Positions 1-8,854 are shown, counted from the first letter of the stretch. The stretch is DNA of 64,000 nucleotides from Candidatus Sodalis pierantonius str. SOPE (GCF_000517405.1 NZ_CP006568.1:1488001-1552000); one strand, 5' to 3'. A program made the numbers and translations. Notes: generated from the sequence alone by a model not told the origin.

Positions 1-1452
1 CAGACGCCAACCGTGGGTAACCGGATTGAAGCGGACGCTGTTTTCGACCACATCGGCATTGTCGCCCACGCTAATCTGGGAAGCGACCGGTGCGGCCGGG
101 TCCAGCTCTTTCAGCGGCTGGCCGACGAAGTCCACTTGAAAGGCGGTCGTGCCGTCCGGCTGACGCGTCAGGTTGGTCTGTTTCACATCCCCCGCAGAAC
201 GTAGGGTTTGTTTCACATAGGCGAAATCCGACGAATGGATTTTATCTTCATCGCGGGAGAAGTGCAGCCGATAGGCGACCTCCAGCGGCTGACCGACATC
301 CTGCAATTTCTCCGGCGTCCAAAACGCTACGATATTGTCGTTGGTCTCATCGTTGGTGGGGATTTCTACCAGCTTGACATGCCCTTTGCCCCAATCGCCG
401 CGGGGTTCAACCCAGCCGCTCGGGCGCAAGTCGTAGCGATCGTCCAGATCTTGATACTGGAAGAAGTCGCGCCCGCGCTGTAGCAGCCCGAAACCGCGCG
501 GATTTTCCACCTGGAAAGTGCTCACGGACAGGTGACGGGGGTTATTCAGCGGACGCCAGATCCACTCGCCGTTGCCGGCGTGAATCGATAGGCCGTTGGA
601 GTCGTGCAGCGTGGGACGGAAGTTCATCGTGGTGGCGGGCTGATTCGGCCCGAACAGGAACATGCTGGTGAGCGGCGCCAGCCCCAGTTTCCCGACTTTA
701 TCGCGCAAATAAACGCGAGACTGCACATCTACGCTGGTGTCGCGCCCCGGGTAGATGACGAAGCGGTAAGCGCCGGTGGCGCGGAGGGAGTCGAGCAGCG
801 CATACAGCACCAGGTGCTTGTCGTTGGCCTTGGGACGCTCAATCCAGAATTCACGAAAGCGTGGAAACTCTTCCCCGGACGCCAGCGCAGTATCGATCGC
901 CAGACCGCGCGCGGAAAGGCCATAAACTTGTCCTTTACCGATAACACGAAAATAACTGGCGCCCAACATGCTGACAATTTCATCGTTTTTATCGAGCTGA
1001 TTTATCGGATAGAGGATTTTGAACCCGGCGAAACCGAGGTCCTTCACCGCATCGGGATCGTGATTGACCGATCCGAAGTTGAACATATCCGATGAATATT
1101 TGACCTCATTAACGGCGGTCGCCGTCACTTCATTGATTTTCACCGCCTGGTCGAAATACATCCCTTGATGGTAGAACTCGATTTTTAATGGGGTCGGTAA
1201 ATCGTGCCACAGCGCCTTATCATGATTGAATTGAATTTGCTGATAGTCAGCGAACTTCATTTCGCAAAATTGCGAAGGCACATTGCTTCTTGGCGCTTCA
1301 TACCCTTTGGCCGCCAGCGCCTGGGCTTGCTTAGCCACATCGTCAATAGAAAATGCCCATGAGGGCAAAGCGTATAGCGTCAACAGCACCGTGTCTCCCA
1401 GCCAACGGAGACTCGCTTTGGATGATTTGACGAAGAATTTATTATTTGGCAC
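1..1452 (-). CDS. opgG: Glucan biosynthesis protein OpgG (MdoG), 3' end outside window
   Basis: Periplasmic protein for osmoregulated periplasmic glucan synthesis, thought to act on branching or release of the beta-glucan backbone. The complement of 1-1452 is one uninterrupted frame of 484 codons that still lacks a stop at the left edge; the E. coli protein has 511 residues, so about 30 C-terminal residues are missing. Recognisable segments are FSIDDVAKQAQ at the mature N-terminus, EFYHQGMYFD, DLGFAGFKILYP, MLGASYFRVIGKGQVYGLS, GEEFPRF and NGEWIWRPLNNP. A GTG start at 1450-1452 is chosen because it follows a GAGGGGG ribosome site and gives a signal peptide ending PSWA before FSIDD. The E. coli divergent neighbour opgC is absent. 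opgH would be expected beyond the left edge. Confidence 0.93.
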   Translation of the reverse strand, partial: MPNNKFFVKSSKASLRWLGDTVLLTLYALPSWAFSIDDVAKQAQALAAKGYEAPRSNVPSQFCEMKFADYQQIQFNHDKALWHDLPTPLKIEFYHQGMYFDQAVKINEVTATAVNEVKYSSDMFNFGSVNHDPDAVKDLGFAGFKILYPINQLDKNDEIVSMLGASYFRVIGKGQVYGLSARGLAIDTALASGEEFPRFREFWIERPKANDKHLVLYALLDSLRATGAYRFVIYPGRDTSVDVQSRVYLRDKVGKLGLAPLTSMFLFGPNQPATTMNFRPTLHDSNGLSIHAGNGEWIWRPLNNPRHLSVSTFQVENPRGFGLLQRGRDFFQYQDLDDRYDLRPSGWVEPRGDWGKGHVKLVEIPTNDETNDNIVAFWTPEKLQDVGQPLEVAYRLHFSRDEDKIHSSDFAYVKQTLRSAGDVKQTNLTRQPDGTTAFQVDFVGQPLKELDPAAPVASQISVGDNADVVENSVRFNPVTHGWRL

Positions 1453-2004
1453 ATCCCCCCCTCTGCTTGTGCTCTTAATCATTTACAGCAATCTTTGATT
1501 ACTGAAATCACTTGTCCGACAGTATGATACAGTAATGATTCCTCTTATTCGCCTTCCCGGCACCCTGTATTTCAATAGGCTGAAAAACCCACTCTTCGAG
1601 TGATAAAAGATAGTCTATAAAAGGGTAAGCCAACAGTTGTCGCCCGGTTTGATTTTACCTGAGCCATCGGGCGGGGGTTAATGCTTTTTTCTCTTTCAGC
1701 GGATTATGGGCAAAAAAGCAAATTTTTTAACCCCGACAAATCAGCATATTGCCCTGACCGCGGACGCTAGGGTGCCGATCGGGCCGGATAGCGCCCATGA
1801 ATCACCGGCACCCGGAAAGATCTTATTACATTTCCTTGCCGGCGATGACCCATAACGCGTTGGCGCCGGGCGTCACCGTACTCGGCACTGAAGGAGCGTC
1901 GATTGCTGCCCGGACCCTGGCGCGGTTTATCACCCATTATCCCCGCGTCATTGGGTCGCCTGCCGGCGATTGACCTCAATACCGTTTGACTTGCCGCCGG
2001 CGAT
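1453..2004. other. Gene-free stretch between opgG and ymdB remnant
   Basis: No credible gene. In E. coli clsC (ymdC) and opgC lie between ymdB and opgG; neither can be recognised here, so both were probably deleted. The part next to opgG is AT-rich and probably holds its promoter. The part next to ymdB is GC-rich and carries only short shadow frames. Confidence 0.6.
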
Positions 2005-2521
2005 TTACGCCAGCGCCGTTTGATATAAATGCGCATTTTCCGCATCGAAACAAACAAAAATTACTTGCTGCGGCCAGTCATGGCGCGTCAGGAACGCGCG
2101 CACGGCGTCGATGGCGATACGGGCCGCGGCCGGTTTGGGAAAACCGTATACGCCGGTGCTGATATTGGGGAAATCCAAACGGGCCAGACGGTACTCCGCC
2201 ACGAGCCGAAGGCTATTGTCATAGGCGCTGCGCAACAGCGCCGTTTCATGCTGCCCGCCGCCGCGCCAGACGGGGCCGACGGTGTGGATGATGTGACGCA
2301 CTCCTAGGCGGCGGCCGCCGGTTATCACCGCCTCCCCCACTGCGCATCCGCCGCGCGCGGCGAATCGCCGCACATTCTTGCACAAGTGCCGGGCCCGTCG
2401 CACGATGAATGGCGCCATCGACACCGCCCCCACCCATCAGTCGCTGATTGGCCGCATTGACAATACCCTCGACCGACAGATGGGTAATATCGCCGGTGAT
2501 GATCTGAATACGCGTGTCCAT
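2005..2521 (-). pseudogene. ymdB: ymdB, O-acetyl-ADP-ribose deacetylase (macrodomain), frameshifted
   Basis: The macrodomain family removes acetyl or ADP-ribosyl groups from ADP-ribose derivatives, and in E. coli YmdB also modulates RNase III. The start at 2521 (MDTRIQIITGDIT) follows a GGAGA ribosome site. The N-terminal part has the ligand-binding VNAANQRLMGGGGVDGAIHRA motif region. After ECAAIRR, at about 2340-2365, the frame changes by one base. The C-terminal part then continues as AVGEAVIT, HTVGPVWRGGGQ and NISTGVYGFPKP up to the stop at 2005. Both halves align over the normal length of about 177 residues, so this is a single indel in a GC-rich run. The remainder is well preserved, so a recent mutation or a sequencing error is possible. 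Confidence 0.85.
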
Positions 2522-2741
2522 TATTTCTCCTCTCATCCTCCCGCGTGGAGAACCATTATCCCCTTTGCCGGTCATAAAGTGAACGGCGCGGTAGACCCGC
2601 CGCGCTGGCCTAACGCCCTTGTCTGGGCGATCGCAATTCAGGCGTTTTTCGCTCGCGTACCTCTAGGCTGGGTCTACGCTTAAAGGATACGCTTCATTCG
2701 GCCCGCACGGCGCAAAACCGTCACGGTTAGGGGGACGCATT

Positions 2742-3923
2742 ATGCAAGATCAAATTATCCATAACCTGCCCGCGATTCACGGCCCTTCACTCTTCCAAAG
2801 CTTTTTCCAGGCCAGCTTCGACTGTTCCACCGAATGGCGCGGCGACGGACGCCGGCTCGATATTATTCATTCCAGCGGCCATGAAATGCTGGCGGCGAAA
2901 GATTACGCCCAATTGGCCGACTGTCGGCTCACCACCGTGCGCGATGGATTGCGCTGGCACCTTATCGAAACCACGCCCGGCCAGTATGATTGGTCGAGCT
3001 TTTTGCCGATGCTACATAGCGCGCAGGCCAACGGACTCCAGGTTATTTGGGATTTGTGCCACTTCGGCTGGCCTGATCATCTGGACATTTGGCAGCCGGC
3101 GTTCGTGGACGGTTTTGCCCGCTTCGCCGGCGCCGCCGCGGCGCTGGGGCGCGCTGAAGGGGTAGTGCAACCCATTTATACCCCTATCAATGCGGTTTCA
3201 TTTTGGAGCTGGGCGGGAGGCGATATGGCGTCCATCGCGCCGATGGCTTCCGGGCAAGGCAAGGCGTTAAAACAGCAGCTGGTTCGCGCCAGCCTGGCCG
3301 CCATGGCGGCGCTCCGCGCGGTAGATCCCACAACGCGCTTCCTTCAGCCGGAACCGGTGGTGCATATCAATGCGCCGGCGGGCAAACCGGAGCTGGAACA
3401 GGCGGCGGAAGCTTTGCGCCTGCGTCAGTTCGAGGTGTGGGATATGCTCTGCGGCCGGGAAATGCCTGCGCTGGGCGGCGGTGAAGAGTGGCTGGATATC
3501 ATCGGCGTCGGGTATCGGCCTGGCAATCAATGGTTTTATCACGGTGAGACGATTGCGCTGGATGACGGCCATTACCGCCCCTTTGCGACTATATTGCAGG
3601 AGGTGTGGCAACGCTATCAACGCCCGCTCCTCATCGACGAAACGGGTGCGGAAGAGAAGATGCGCGTCCCCTGGGCGCGCTATATTTTTGAACAGGCGGT
3701 GCAGGCCCACGTGGCGGTGGAAGGCATTTGCCATTATCCCATCGCCGACTACCGCAGCTGGAGCGAGGAAAAGCACCGGCCTTTCGGTCTGTTGGGTATG
3801 CAAGATGTCAACGGCTGCCGTTCAATTTATGAACCGTTGGCGCTGGAGTTGCGCGATCAGCAGATACGCCTGGCGGGCCTGCTAAAGGACGCCGAACCGG
3901 GTAATCAGGCGGTTTCCGCCTGA
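2742..3923 (+). CDS. GH-A clan glycoside hydrolase-like protein (beta-glucosidase type)
   Basis: A 393-residue cytoplasmic protein (no signal peptide) with the signature of the beta/alpha-barrel glycosidases related to beta-glucosidases. Features are YAQLADCRLTTVRDGLRWHLIE early in the chain, TPGQYDW, VIWDLCHFGWPDHLDIWQ near residue 100, and a LLIDETG strand near residue 300 whose Glu fits the catalytic nucleophile. Near residue 147 the barrel strand reads YTPINAVSFWSW. In homologous barrels the Asn is followed by the acid/base Glu, so this copy appears to have Ala there. The ATG follows a GGGGGA ribosome site. It is flanked by decayed genes and seems to be a single-gene unit. Substrate unknown; it may be catalytically dead. 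Confidence 0.72.
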   Translation: MQDQIIHNLPAIHGPSLFQSFFQASFDCSTEWRGDGRRLDIIHSSGHEMLAAKDYAQLADCRLTTVRDGLRWHLIETTPGQYDWSSFLPMLHSAQANGLQVIWDLCHFGWPDHLDIWQPAFVDGFARFAGAAAALGRAEGVVQPIYTPINAVSFWSWAGGDMASIAPMASGQGKALKQQLVRASLAAMAALRAVDPTTRFLQPEPVVHINAPAGKPELEQAAEALRLRQFEVWDMLCGREMPALGGGEEWLDIIGVGYRPGNQWFYHGETIALDDGHYRPFATILQEVWQRYQRPLLIDETGAEEKMRVPWARYIFEQAVQAHVAVEGICHYPIADYRSWSEEKHRPFGLLGMQDVNGCRSIYEPLALELRDQQIRLAGLLKDAEPGNQAVSA

Positions 3924-3999
3924 CCTGGCGCGGTAGAAGAAGACGTAGGGGGTCGGCGAGTCATCCTCATCCTGTGACCATGGGCTATCCGACCCGCCG

Positions 4000-4164
4000 T
4001 TAAGGCGCCTTTTTATAGCATGACTGGACATCAATAGGATCCGCCGAATGACGGAGATCGTTTAACCAGGCGAGACCGAATAAAACCGTTACGGCGATTA
4101 AAATGGATATTAACAAACCGATTAGCAGCAGTAATTTTGTCTCATCAAGTTTGCTGGATTCCAT
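4000..4164 (-). CDS. Small single-pass membrane protein (54 aa), unidentified
   Basis: An ATG at 4162-4164 follows an AAGGAGCAGAT ribosome site at good spacing and opens a 54-codon frame ending at 4000. The predicted chain has a short polar N-terminus (MESSKLDETK), one hydrophobic helix of about 24 residues and a polar C-terminus with a single Cys. I do not recognise the family. It lies 25 bases downstream of another small hydrophobic frame on the same strand, so the two may be a transcription unit. Support is the ribosome site and the clear membrane helix. Confidence 0.5.
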   Translation of the reverse strand: MESSKLDETKLLLLIGLLISILIAVTVLFGLAWLNDLRHSADPIDVQSCYKKAP

Positions 4165-4189
4165 ATCTGCTCCTTTCCCTCGCCGATAA

Positions 4190-4420
4190 TCAGATTATCC
4201 AGAGTGTCATCAAACTGACAAAGAGGATAAGGGTTCCTGATGCAATCGCCAATACCTCAATGGCAAACTGCGCATCGCTCAATGTCTCGCGATGATATTT
4301 TTTGCGACTGATTCGACGGCGTATTTTCACAACACATTTTTCTGATGTAGCAACGGAAACCCAACCGGAGCGGCCGGCGAAAACAGCAAATAAATTAGGT
4401 GAATTACAACCTGAATGCAA
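4190..4420 (-). CDS. Small hydrophobic protein, unidentified, start uncertain
   Basis: An open frame of up to 76 residues whose C-terminal half is polar (RRRISRKKYHRETLSDAQF) followed by a hydrophobic helix (IEVLAIASGTLILFVSLM), as in a small inner-membrane protein with a cytoplasmic basic head. The longest reading starts at a TTG with no ribosome site. A GTG at 4328-4330 would give a shorter protein of about 46 residues but is also poorly supported. It precedes the 54-residue membrane gene on the same strand. Function unknown. Confidence 0.35.
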   Translation of the reverse strand: MHSGCNSPNLFAVFAGRSGWVSVATSEKCVVKIRRRISRKKYHRETLSDAQFAIEVLAIASGTLILFVSLMTLWII

Positions 4421-4563
4421 GGGGAAACGGCGCGCTCAGGCACCGCGCTGCCCAGACGATAGGGCCAAAGTGCGCGGGCTTTAGCGCGTCAATAAGGTGT
4501 CAGGCTGGGTGACGCGCTGCGGCCTGCGGCGTGAACCCGCGGCGGCGCATGCTGCGGCTTGGA

Positions 4564-4746
4564 TCAGCAAACGCCGAAATCCCCCTCTTCTTTATACAGG
4601 GTCAATTCTTCCGCTCTGAACACCTTACTGTTCTCCTCGCCGAAATCCATCATGCCGCCATAGACTAAGCCATCCTCGATTTTCACCACGCTCATCGCGG
4701 GTCCGCCTTTTTTCGGCTGTACGATATCGCCGGTTTCAAATGCCAT
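4564..4746 (-). CDS. YodC-like DUF2158 small protein
   Basis: A 60-residue protein of the DUF2158 type: an N-terminal GDIVQPKKGGPAMSVV beta segment, where V-x-L-K-S/K-GGP-x-M is the hallmark of the family, and a second half ending in a charged tail with a terminal Cys. The family is widespread in proteobacteria and its function is unknown. Two adjacent ATGs exist at 4749 and 4746. The GGAGGT ribosome site ends only one base before the first, so the second is preferred. Its start overlaps the decayed 3' end of the SDR pseudogene on the same strand. Confidence 0.68.
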   Translation of the reverse strand: MAFETGDIVQPKKGGPAMSVVKIEDGLVYGGMMDFGEENSKVFRAEELTLYKEEGDFGVC

Positions 4747-5505
4747 CATTACCTCCCTCCCGTAGGCTGAGTGCTTGTTTCTCGTCGGGTCGCCGGACAG
4801 GCGATATGGCAGCGGCCTGCGGCGTCCAGATCGGTCCCGGCGCTACCCCGTTCACCCGAATGCCTTTGGGAGCCAGGTGATTGGAAAGAGCACGGGTGAA
4901 AGAGGTAATCGCGCCCTTGGTCGACGAATAGTCGATAAGATCAGGCCGCCCCTGGTAGGCCGTAATGGAAGCGGTATTGATGATGGTGGCGCCGGATTCC
5001 AAATAAGGTAATGCGGACTGACAAAGATAGAACATCGAAAAAATGTTGGTTCGGAATGTTCGCTCCAGTTGTTGGGGCGTGATGGCGCCGAAATCCGCCT
5101 GTGGATGCTGCTCGCCGGCCACGTTGACCAAAATGTCCAGCTTGCCGAAGTGCGCCAAGGTCTCATTGACCACCTGCGCGCTAAAACTCACCTCCGCCAA
5201 ATCGCCACGAATAAGTAACGCCCGCGTGCCATAATACTCTACGGCGCTGCGGGTCTGCTGCGCATCGTTGTCCTCGCTCAGATAGACGATCGCCACGTCC
5301 GCCCCCTCTTTTGCGAAAGCGACCGCTACAGCACGGCCGATACCGCTGTCGCCGCCGGTAATAATGGCGATTTTACCCTTAAGTTTGCCCCCGCCCGATA
5401 GTCGGGGTCATCATAAACCGGCTGCGGGTCCATCGCGCTTTCTTCACCCGGTTGTGTATGCTGCCGCTGTGCGGGCGGTGCCTGCTGTGGATATTTCTCG
5501 CTCAT
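4736..5505 (-). pseudogene. SDR-family oxidoreductase (YghA-like), frameshifted and 3'-truncated
   Basis: Short-chain dehydrogenase of the YghA type, an NAD(P)-dependent oxidoreductase with a proline/glutamine-rich N-terminal extension. The ATG at 5503-5505 follows a GAGGGG ribosome site and opens MSEKYPQQAPPAQRQ. Around 5385-5395 a one-base shift in a G-rich run breaks the frame just before the Rossmann motif; the other frame there reads TGGDSGIGRA. The rest keeps NVAGEQ, the TASITAYQG segment, the catalytic YSSTKGA (YxxxK) and VAPGPIWTP. After that the frame leaves homology and ends at 4736, overlapping the start of the DUF2158 gene. About 40-50 C-terminal residues of the normal 280-290 are missing. 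Confidence 0.82.
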
Positions 5506-5978
5506 GGGCGCATCCCCTCTTCCTTATCCGTTAGCGTGACTTGAATCATTAGCCTAGAAGCTGCCGTAAGGAGCGTCAAACCGACGAAGTATTAGTTAAA
5601 CTTATCTTCGGTCTGGTGGTAAATCCGTGGGCAACAGCCAGACCCGTCGACATCGTGGTCTGCCCCGCGCGCAGGACATGCGGCTATCCCTCGCGGCAAA
5701 AGGTGAATAAAACGACAAAATCGGGTTATAAATTCGGCAGAAAACGGGATCTGCACCCTCTGTAAGACGAATGACACACCATCCTGACAAATGGCGTGTC
5801 ATTCTCGGTGAGGTTAGCGCCTGGCGTCGGTGGCCACAAAACAATCTAATTTATTTATAATTAAATGATGACAATAATAATTAACGCAATACTTCATCTT
5901 TGCTCATGGATGTAGAGATAATTCGAGCTTGAGGGCAAAGCATCGACGAGCTATTACGGATTTTCTCAGGAGGGCGCC
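5506..5978. other. Gene-free stretch between SDR remnant and tail-fibre remnant
   Basis: No coding frame with recognisable content on either strand. The part at 5840-5900 is AT-rich. A strong AGGAGG-type ribosome site appears only at the end, immediately before 5979. It probably consists of intergenic DNA and decayed sequence. Confidence 0.5.
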
Positions 5979-6421
5979 ATGTATAGAAGATACTCAACCG
6001 ATTTTGCAATTGCCAGCCTGGATGCGCAGGGCATCGTCCGGCGCTCGGGCTGGATGGTGGTCTACTGCACTCACCCATCAACCCGCGAATACCTTTGCGC
6101 CACGCAGGAATATTTATGCGTGGGCGCGACCCTCCCCCCCCCCATAGCTTTGCCGATAAACCGGTGCTGCCGACCAAGGGCTGGGCGTTGGTGCGCAGCT
6201 GCGATGGTCGCTGTTGGCAAACGGTGGTCGATTTGCGCGGTGAAGTGGCGTATTGCAAGGACACCGGCAGCCGGCTAAACATCGATTTTGTGGGCAGCCT
6301 ACCTACAGGGCTGACCCTACTGGCGCCAACGTCACGCAGCGATATCAGGGATGGGCAAAAGTGGGTCCATCAGGATAATCAGCGCTGCCATTGCGGCACG
6401 ACCCCCGAAACACCGAATTAA
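5979..6421 (+). pseudogene. Phage tail-fibre assembly-like protein, frameshifted at a poly-C tract
   Basis: The ATG at 5979 follows AGGAGG at ideal spacing. The first frame gives YSTDFAIASLDAQGIVRRSGW and EYLCATQEYLCVGATLPP. At 6134-6143 lies a run of ten C residues, after which homology continues in another frame: SFADKPVLPTKGWALVRS, WQTVVDLRGEVAY, then LPTGLTLLAPTS and DGQKWV. This order (proline-rich linker, GWALV, WQ-V-D-RG, LP-G-T-LAP, W/DGQ-WV) is that of tail-fibre assembly (Tfa-like) proteins of tailed phages. A second shift near 6385 is likely, since the next frame offers SAAIAA. It is an isolated phage remnant with no phage neighbours upstream. Confidence 0.65.
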
Positions 6422-6593
6422 TTTTTTCTGCCCCTTGTCGCTACAGCAACCGCCCCGCGCCATGTCAGACCTCCTCGCGGTCGCCTATTTCCGCCGAGAT
6501 CGGGCGAGCGGTGTCTTGGCGGTGCCGAACGCGGGAAACTAACGCTCTTCGTCATTGAACGCAATCGATTTAGAAAAGAAACGTTAAAAAACT

Positions 6594-6832
6594 TTACTCT
6601 GCCGCCGCGCTCCCTTCCGCTTTATAACCCATACCCAATCTCTCCAGTGTTTCCTTATCCAATTGGTAATATTTCCCTTTTAATTTCGCACATAATTTAC
6701 TCATAAACGTCACCAGATATTCAGTATTATAGCGGGCCATTTCCTTGCCCAGTTCCGTTTGCATACTGTCAGCCAAGGTCAATAATTTGGTTTGAAAATG
6801 ATCAAAGGTATAATTGACATCATCCAGCGGCC
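6594..6832 (-). pseudogene. yedJ: yedJ, HD-domain phosphohydrolase, C-terminal fragment
   Basis: Only about 80 C-terminal codons remain, beginning RPLDDVNYTFDHFQTKLL and continuing MQTELGKEMA and EYLVTFMSKL. This corresponds to the last third of E. coli YedJ (RPLDD...DHFQTKLL...MQTARGK...FMAKLSAEL). The N-terminal HD domain with the metal-binding residues is gone. The break is exactly at 6832/6833, where the left terminus of prophage segment A starts, so the gene was cut by insertion of that element or a later deletion. The 5' part of yedJ is not in the window. Confidence 0.85.
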
Positions 6833-6922
6833 TGTAGCGATGCAAAATATTCTGGACTAATTTGCAAACAATTCTGGACTCCCTAAAACCCTAAAAAATA
6901 GCTATTTTGGACAGTCCAGAAT
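6833..6922. other. Terminus of the duplicated prophage/transposon with repeated CTGGAC boxes
   Basis: Identity between the two segments starts at 6833 and 44135 with TGTAGCGATGCAAAA. The preceding bases are unrelated (yedJ versus sequence downstream of cvrA). Inside the first 90 bases are ATTCTGGACT at 6849-6858, again at 6871-6880, and its inverted form AGTCCAGAAT at 6913-6922, the last part of a TGGACAGTCCA palindrome. A 5'-TG terminus followed by several transposase-type repeats is the arrangement seen at ends of Mu-like phages and Tn7/Tn552-type transposons. The identification as a transposition terminus is inference from the two junctions. Confidence 0.6.
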
Positions 6923-6980
6923 TGGTTACAAAATTTATAGCTAAGGTAGACGTCAATGTAGTTATCGTATCTGTTAAGTT

Positions 6981-7154
6981 ATGCAGCGAGAGATTTCTGC
7001 TCCCGATTTAGCCAAACTTCGTCCTGACAACTCCGGTTCCGTGTTTGACCTGACCACAGGTTAGATTACGGATTTTGACGGCCACACAGATCTATTTTCG
7101 CTTCTCCAGCGACTCCCCATTTTCTGCGGAGATACAGCTGATTGGGGAGTCACA
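6981..7154 (+). pseudogene. Possible N-terminal remnant of an element gene cut by IS256
   Basis: An ATG at 6981 opens MQREISAPDLAKLRPDNSGS, which meets a TAG at 7062-7064. The frame then continues ITDFDGHTDLFSLLQRLP as far as the IS256 boundary at 7154. The composition looks protein-like, and the position just inside the element terminus would fit a transposase or regulator. The family is not recognised. The same sequence is present in segment B, with the same stop. It may simply be non-coding. Confidence 0.25.
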
Positions 7155-8470
7155 GAGCCTGTTTAGAAATTTGTGTATTTGCCTGATTTTGATATGTTCA
7201 ATCCAACATCAAAAACAGGTTAATTTATGGACGAAAAACAGTTGCAGGCTCTGGCTAACGAACTGGCCAAAAATCTCAAAACCCCTGAAGATCTCGGTCA
7301 CTTCGATCGGCTGCTGAAAAAAATCAGCGTCGAAGCAGCTCTCAATGCCGAAATGACCCATCACCTCGGCTACGATAAAAATCAGCCTAAACCGGGGACC
7401 AACGCCCGCAACGGCTATTCCACAAAAACCGTTACCACTGGCGATGGCCCGCTGGCGCTGCATACTCCGCTCGATCGTGACGGTTCCTTTGAACCGCAAC
7501 TGGTGAAGAAGAACCAGACCCGGATTACCGGGATGGATAACCAGATTTTATCGTTGTACGCTAAAGGGATGACCACCCGCAAGATCGCCGCCGCGTTCAA
7601 AGAGCTGTATAACGCCGATGCCTCGCCGGCGCTGGTCTCAAAGGTCACCGATGCGGTCATGGAGCAGGTTGTCGAATGGCAAAACCGGCCTCTGGATGCA
7701 GTCTATCCCATTGTTTATCTTGACTGTATCGTTCTAAAAGTCCGGCAGGACAGCCGCATCATCAACAAATCTGTGTTCCTGGCGCTGGGCATCAACATCG
7801 AAGGCCAGAAAGAGTTGCTAGTGTATGTGGCTGGCCGAAAATGAAGGCGCAAAGTTCTGGCTGAACGTGCTGACAGAGCTGAAAAACCGCGGCCTGAACG
7901 ATATCCTTATCGCCTGCGTAGACGGGCTGAAAGGTTTCCATGACGCTATTAACGCGGTGTATCCGGAGGCGCGGCTCCAGCTGTGTATCGTGCATATGGT
8001 GCGCAACAGCCTGCGGTTCGTCTCCTGGAAGGACTACAAGGCCGTCACCCGCGACCTGAAAGCTATCTATCAGGCCCCTACGGAAGAAGCCGGCTTGCAG
8101 GCGCTGGAAGCGTTCTCCAGTGCCTGGGACATCCGCTACCCGCAAATAAGTCTAAGCTGGCAGGCAAACTGGGCCAATCTGGTCACGTTCTTTGCCTACC
8201 CAACGGACATTCGCAAGGTGATCTACACGACCAACGCCATCGAGTCGTTAAACAGCGTGATCCGGCATGCCATCAAAAAGCGCAAGGTGTTCCCGACCGA
8301 CGACGCAGTGAAAAAGGTGGTGTGGCTGGCGATACAGGCGGCCTCACAGAAATGGACAATGCCTTTGAGGGACTGGCGCATGGCAATGAGCCGCTTTATT
8401 ATCGAGTTCGGTGACCGCCTGGACGGTCACTTCTGAGAAAAGGCATTTATACAGAATCCGGTACGGGCTC
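7155..8470 (+). mobile_element. IS256-family insertion sequence, copy 1
   Basis: It starts GAGCCTGTTTAGAAATTTG and ends in the imperfect inverted repeat ...GGTACGGGCTC. The right end differs from copies 2, 4 and 5, which end GTGTACAGGGTC. The left flank (GGAGTCACA) and right flank (CGCGGGTG) do not form the 8-bp duplication seen for copies 4 and 5, so one side has been rearranged. The same copy sits at the same place in segment B, so it predates their duplication. Length is 1316 bases because of a one-base insertion in the transposase gene. Confidence 0.9.
7227..8436 (+). pseudogene. IS256-family transposase, frameshifted
   Basis: Mutator-type DDE transposase of the IS256 family; the intact copy at 51243 has 402 residues. 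This copy reads MDEKQLQALANELAKNL through EGQKELL. At about 7820 an extra T (CTAGTGTATGTGG instead of CTAGGTATGTGG) shifts the frame. The second part starts MWLAENEGAKFWLNVLTEL and runs to the normal C-terminus GDRLDGHF. Catalytic regions YLDCIVLKV (first Asp) and ACVDGLKGF (second Asp) lie on either side of the shift, so the gene should not give an active enzyme. Confidence 0.92.
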
Positions 8471-8489
8471 CGCGGGTGTATGGCTGAAG

Positions 8490-8789
8490 CTATTTCAGCA
8501 CTTTCAAAATAGCGGTCATGAGGCCAACGGCAGCAATCAGCATCCCTCCGACACGAACCGTCATCTATAATCCCAGCTTATCAAACCTGTTAGCAATATC
8601 CTTACGGACATCGGCTATCTCTACGGATAAGTCCTTACGGACATCGTCAAGGTCACGCTTGGTAGCCACACCCGCCACCTCATGAGACTTACGGACGGCA
8701 ATAGAAATCGCCTTGGCCTGGTCTTTCGGCAACCCGGCGTTTTCCAGTGTCTCAACGAATTCTTGAGTATCAAATGCGACTTGGCCCAT
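8490..8789 (-). pseudogene. DUF1640-like coiled-coil protein, segment A copy, nonsense mutation
   Basis: Counterpart of the 99-residue gene at 45793-46092 in segment B. It starts MGQVAFDTQEFVETLENAGL after an AGGAGG site and has the heptad-like stretch KRDLDDVRKDLSVEIADVRKD. A CAG codon has become TAG at 8571-8573 (ATCTATAAT against ATCTGTAAT in B). This removes the C-terminal hydrophobic segment, which in B forms a membrane anchor. The remaining 3' sequence is still present down to 8490. Confidence 0.72.
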
Positions 8790-8854
8790 GGGGAAGTCCT
8801 CCTGTTTATGCCAAGTGTAGCGTATCCACCACATCAACGGAAGGAGTAACACCA

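Noticed and set aside
1849..1975. Plus-strand frame reading VLGTEGASIAARTLARFI between opgG and ymdB
   Set aside because: It looks protein-like but has no start, no ribosome site and no family assignment; too short to support as a gene remnant.
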